Below are positions 60,097-64,000 of a stretch of DNA of 64,000 nt, one piece after another (positions within the stretch are counted from its first letter, which is position 1; each line of letters opens with the position of its first letter). The notes below the pieces were generated by a model. That model saw nothing but the letters and a program-made list of their open reading frames with translations. It was not told the DNA's origin and ran no database searches. A program made the translations under genes and the position numbers. Source of the stretch: Rosa chinensis (taxonomy: Eukaryota; Streptophyta; Magnoliopsida; Rosales; Rosaceae); NCBI RefSeq assembly GCF_002994745.2, contig NC_037094.1, positions 41,595,456 through 41,659,455 of the forward strand, read 5' to 3'.

Positions 60097-62170
60097 TGAT
60101 AGGAGCATTTTAATGCGACGTTTTACTTGCTTTTTCCTACATTTCTTGCGTCATTTCCTTAGTAAAACTCTGTTTAGGAAAGTTTCCATTCTTCGATTGG
60201 GAAAGTTCCTATTTGTAGAAAGTTTCTATTTTGTAGTTTCTATTTTTCATTTTTAGAAAGTTTCCCATTTCAATTTAAGAAAGTTGCCATTTTTCATTTT
60301 AGGAAAGTTTCTATTTTTCTTACCAGTTTCTATTTTCAGGTCCTTGTCACAAATGAGCTGAAATGAGCTCACAAATGGAAAGAAAAGCTAGCCAACGTTG
60401 GAGTGAGACAAGGTGAAGTACAATGGGAAGCACAAATGAGCAGAAATGAAGAAATGAAGCTTTCCTGGTCCAACCAGGAAACCCTGTCCAGAAAGGAAAG
60501 ATTGCCAAAACAAGACTCTTGAGCCAACAAAGAGTGGAGATCGAATTAATGAAGTGACATGGCATGAGAGAAGCTTCTTGAAGACTCTAGATGATGACAT
60601 GGCATAAAGGTGGCGCATGGAGGCCCAAGAACTCTCAAGAATGAAGTGGATTTTCGGCAAATGGATCAAAAGCCCACAAAGCCCGTGGAATCAGGGTTGT
60701 GACGCAATGGATGAAACCCTAGGAAGCCTTTGCCGTAAAATTCTAAGAGATAAACAAGGAAGGTGGCGTGAAAATCAGAAATATAAAGAAGATTTCGGTG
60801 GAGATTTTCTAGGGAAATTTTAAAGGAAAGATAAACCCTAGGAGATCTTTTGCCGTCCAAGCCAAGAGGAAAAGAAGGAATAGCCGTGTGAATCAAAGAG
60901 AAAATAAAAGATTTCGACAAAGAGATATTCTCTAGAGAGTTTTAAGGAAAGAAAATATGTGTGGAGACCAAGAAAGCTAAAAAGAAGTCTAGATACATTC
61001 CTTAATTCCCTAAAGGAAGTTTGGCCGAATTGAAACAAGAGAAATCAGAAATTATCTCAAGGAATTTCGGCCAAGATTTCTAGGGAATTAAAAGAAAATT
61101 TTGGGATTGGTTGAACCACCTCATAGGGCTTATGTGGCAAGCAAGCATTGGAGGAAATTATGTGGAGTAATCATGTTAATTTCGTGGAAAATAAAGGAGA
61201 GCACGGCTTGGAGACCAAGTTGGCCGTGCTCCTATATAAACTCCCCCTTTCTCAACGTCAAGGGTTCCTTTCCTTTGACGTTTTACACTTTAGAAAAAAT
61301 TCAGAAAAGTTCTTAGCATAGCCGTGACTTCCTCCATCCTCTAGAGCAAGCTACGAGTTCAAGCAAGGCCAAGGGAGAAGAAGAATTGCCGTGAGCATCA
61401 TCATCCACCACCATCCTTGAAGCTTGCTTTCAAGATTCAAGAGACCACAACGTTAATCATCCATCCCCATCCTCATCCACGGTGTAATCCGATTTTCCTT
61501 TGTAACCTTTGCTTTGATTTCGTTGGTTTTGTTCTAGTTGACATATGTGTTTGAACGAATATTAATTTCTGGAATTTTATGATTAATTGAGAATTTTCAG
61601 ATTCATATATTGTGATTCGAGAGTTGCTTATGTGAGTTTGTTTAATTAAATTTGCATTATAGATATCTTTCGTATTTTAATCTTATGTGGTTGCAAACAC
61701 CTAGGGTTTCGATATGATTGGTGCTAGGTTTAAGAACATGAAATCGACTTTTCGTTTTGTGTAAACATGAATCAAAGTAGTAAAGGTTTTGTACAAAGAT
61801 CGAATTTAATTAAAGAGAATTGCAATTAGGTGGACTTTTCCAAACTAAGTTGTACACTTGAGTTGATAGCCTTTCTCTATGTGTAATGTGTTAAACATGA
61901 CATGATTGACTAGCTTTCTAGGGTTTGATTGCATGTTTGATAGGATTAATCTAGGTGCTTTCGCTTAGGTTAATTAGCATTGAAAAGTAAAAAATGGGAA
62001 TTTATTTGCTTTCGAATGTTTCACATGATCAACTCCTTTCTCATGACTTAGATGAACAATATTAGGGTTTGAGTCAATTTTAATCATATGTTTCGATTTT
62101 GATCTTTGTTCTCTCATTCCATCTTTGTATTTACGTTTTTGCATTTTAATTGTTTTGTTTACTTAGGATA
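60097..62170 (+). repeat. 3' LTR of element F, truncated by LTR G
   Basis: It runs from TGATAGGAGC through U3, a TATA box (61233-61240) and R to CTTAGGATA at 62170. There minus-strand LTR G begins; the last ~0.2 kb of U5 should lie beyond the window. Confidence 0.92.
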
Positions 62171-64000
62171 TGATGCGCCAAAAGCAAGCGCATAATTTAA
62201 CCCTGAAATGTCATTAGTAGTACGTAATAAATAGGGATCGTTCTATTCCGGGGATTGAGGGTACACCTGTCATTGTCAAACAATTAAACAATTAAAATTA
62301 AAACAAAGTATAATATTCACAAAGATATTCACAACTATAAACATTGTACACGAAAAGGGGGGATTTTGTTTTTGGTTTTTCGAAAATAAAACTAAGTTAA
62401 CAAAACAATTAAAATGCAAAAACATAAAAATACGAATGGAATGAGAGAACAAAGATCAAAATCGAAACATATGATTAAAATTGACTCAAACCCTAATATT
62501 TGTTCATCTAAGTCATGAGAAAGGAGTTGATCATGTGAAACATTCGAAAGCAAATGAATTCCCATTTTTTACTTTTCAATGCTAATTAACCTAAGCGAAA
62601 GCACCTAGATTAATCCTATCAAACATGCAATCAAACCCTAGAAAGCTAGTCAATCATGTCATGTTTAACGCATTACACATAGAGAAAGGCTATCAACTCA
62701 AGTGTACAACTTAGTATGGAAAAGTCCACCTAATTGCAATTCTCTTTAATTAAATTCGATCTTTGTACAAAACCTTTACTACTTTGATTCAAGTTTACAC
62801 AAAACGAAAAGTCTATTTCATGCTCTTTAACCTAGCATCATTCATATCAAAACCCTAAGTGTTTGCAACCACACAAGATTAAAATACAAAAGTTATCTAT
62901 AACGCAAATTTAATTAAACAAACTCACATAAGCAACTCTCGAATCACAATATATGAATCTGAAAATTCTCAATTAATCATAAAATTCCAGAAATTAATAT
63001 TTGTTCAAACACATATGTCAACTAGTTCATAACCAACGAAATTCAAAGCAAAGGTTACAAAGGAGAATCGGATTACACCGTGAGATGGGGATGGTGATGA
63101 ACGATTGATGTGGTGGTCTCTTGAATCTCGAAAGCAAGCTTCAAGGTTGGAGATGGATGATGGATGCTCACGGCTATGCTTCTTCTCCCTTGGCCTTGCT
63201 TGAACTCGTGGAGATGACTAGAGGATGGAGAAACTCACGGCTATGCTAAGAAGATTTTCTGATTTTTTTTCTAAAGTGTAAATTGTATGGGGGAGAGGCC
63301 TTGACGTTGAGAAAGGGGGAGTTTTATATAGGAGCATGGCTAGGGTTCACAAAGCAATCAGAATTTTCCACATAGCTTCAACCAATGATAATTCGCCAAG
63401 TAAGCTTGTGATGTGGTCCAACCAATCATAGAATGCCAAGTAAGCCTTGTGATGTGTTCCAACCAATCATAATTCTCTAAAATACCTCCCTAATATTTAA
63501 TTGCCGAATTTCCTTGAAATTATTCTGATTTTCTTCATGAATTTCAGCCAACATTCCTTTAGGGAATTTAGGGATGAATCTAGACGCCTTTTTAGCTTTT
63601 CCTTGGTGCACACATATTTTCCTTCCATAAATATCTCCCTCGAATCTCTCTTGGTGTCATCTCCTTGATTATTTCTGATTTTCACGTTGGCAATCACACC
63701 AAATTATTCCTCCAACAATATTTCTTTCCATAAAGTCTCCCAAGAAAATCTCTCCTTGAAATCCTCAATCAATCATCTTCAATTCCCACGTTGTCACCTT
63801 GTTTTTCCTTAAGTATTACACGGCAAATTTAATCCCCAAGGAAAATATATTTTCCTTTTTTTTAAAAAACTCTTCCTTGATTCTCTCCTTGCCATGTCAT
63901 CTTCATGAAACTTCTCGTTCCATTTATGAACTCAATTCAGCTTATTTATTCCAAAAACCTGAAAATAGAAGCTTTCTAAAATAAGAAATGGAAACTTTCT
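62171..64000 (-). mobile_element. LTR G: minus-strand LTR inserted in F's 3' LTR, running off the right edge
   Basis: The U5 end TGATGCGCCAAAAGCAAGCG is at 62171. It belongs to the shorter LTR subtype of H and S1. Two CCAAT modules (CCAACCAATCATAGAATGCC) are near 63417-63475. Whether it is a solo LTR or the 3' LTR of a minus-strand element cannot be seen here. Confidence 0.88.

Larger units (their letters stand above)
53987..62170 (+). mobile_element. Element F: second gag-only non-autonomous element, 5' end rearranged, 3' LTR cut by G
   Basis: Gag pieces (44774-44802, 53992-54102, 57685-58138) are followed by the 3' region, PPT and 3' LTR, with no pol. The gag-to-3'-region join matches that of B, so both come from one pol-less lineage. 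It has been hit by solo LTR E, a chromovirus-like LTR, and G. Its 5' LTR may be Z. Confidence 0.85.

Overview
The window is plant nuclear DNA made of LTR retrotransposons nested inside one another. I recognise no host gene and no rRNA, tRNA or snoRNA gene. Nearly everything belongs to one Ty3/gypsy family. I assign it to the Athila branch of the Tat/Athila clade from four features: the Gag and Pol sequence style (protease DLGAS, RT FMDD, integrase DD35E), a primer binding site matching the 3' end of plant tRNA-Asp, long LTRs (about 2.0-2.4 kb), and a long noncoding stretch between pol and the 3' LTR. Two further insertions are solo LTRs of a second type, probably a Tekay/Del chromovirus. The host is a flowering plant, probably a eudicot; I cannot name the species.

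Layout, reconstructed from LTR ends (TGAT...ATCA) and 5-bp target-site duplications (TSDs). Element A is on the minus strand and runs off the left edge. Its 3' region and distal pol are at 1-3054, its gag, protease, RT and leader at 18259-23954, and its 5' LTR at 23955-24930 plus 42558-43926. Its pol is split by solo LTR S1 (3055-18258, TSD GGCGT). S1 is in turn split by element B (3331-16608, plus strand, TSD AGAAC). B's gag is split by a chromovirus-like solo LTR (8570-11844, TSD CCAAG). A's 5' LTR is split by element C (24931-42552, minus strand, TSD CAATC), which carries an extra orphan LTR, D (28562-30885). A itself lies in a plus-strand LTR, Z (43927-44421).

The right part holds a scrambled junction (44422-44802) and then element F (plus strand), whose gag is split twice. 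The first split is solo LTR E (44803-53986, TSD GGAGG), which contains the intact element H (45489-52340, TSD GAGGC). The second is another chromovirus-like solo LTR (54103-57679, minus strand, TSD CAAGG). F's 3' LTR (60097-62170) is cut by a minus-strand LTR, G, that runs off the right edge.

Functionally there are three tiers. A and C carry gag-pol and descend from autonomous elements, but both are broken by stop codons, a small deletion and insertions. B and F keep gag and lack all of pol. H has no coding sequence, only LTRs, PBS, leader, 3' noncoding region and PPT. All share the same priming signals, so B, F and H look like passengers mobilised by Gag and Pol supplied in trans. H has the most similar LTR pair (three substitutions found by eye), then B (six), then C (about eleven), so the noncoding form moved most recently. 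The signals I find most worth following are a U5 box complementary to the PBS, a covarying hairpin at the LTR end, repeated PPT-like motifs, and two solo LTRs inserted 8 bp apart at the same gag site in opposite orientations.
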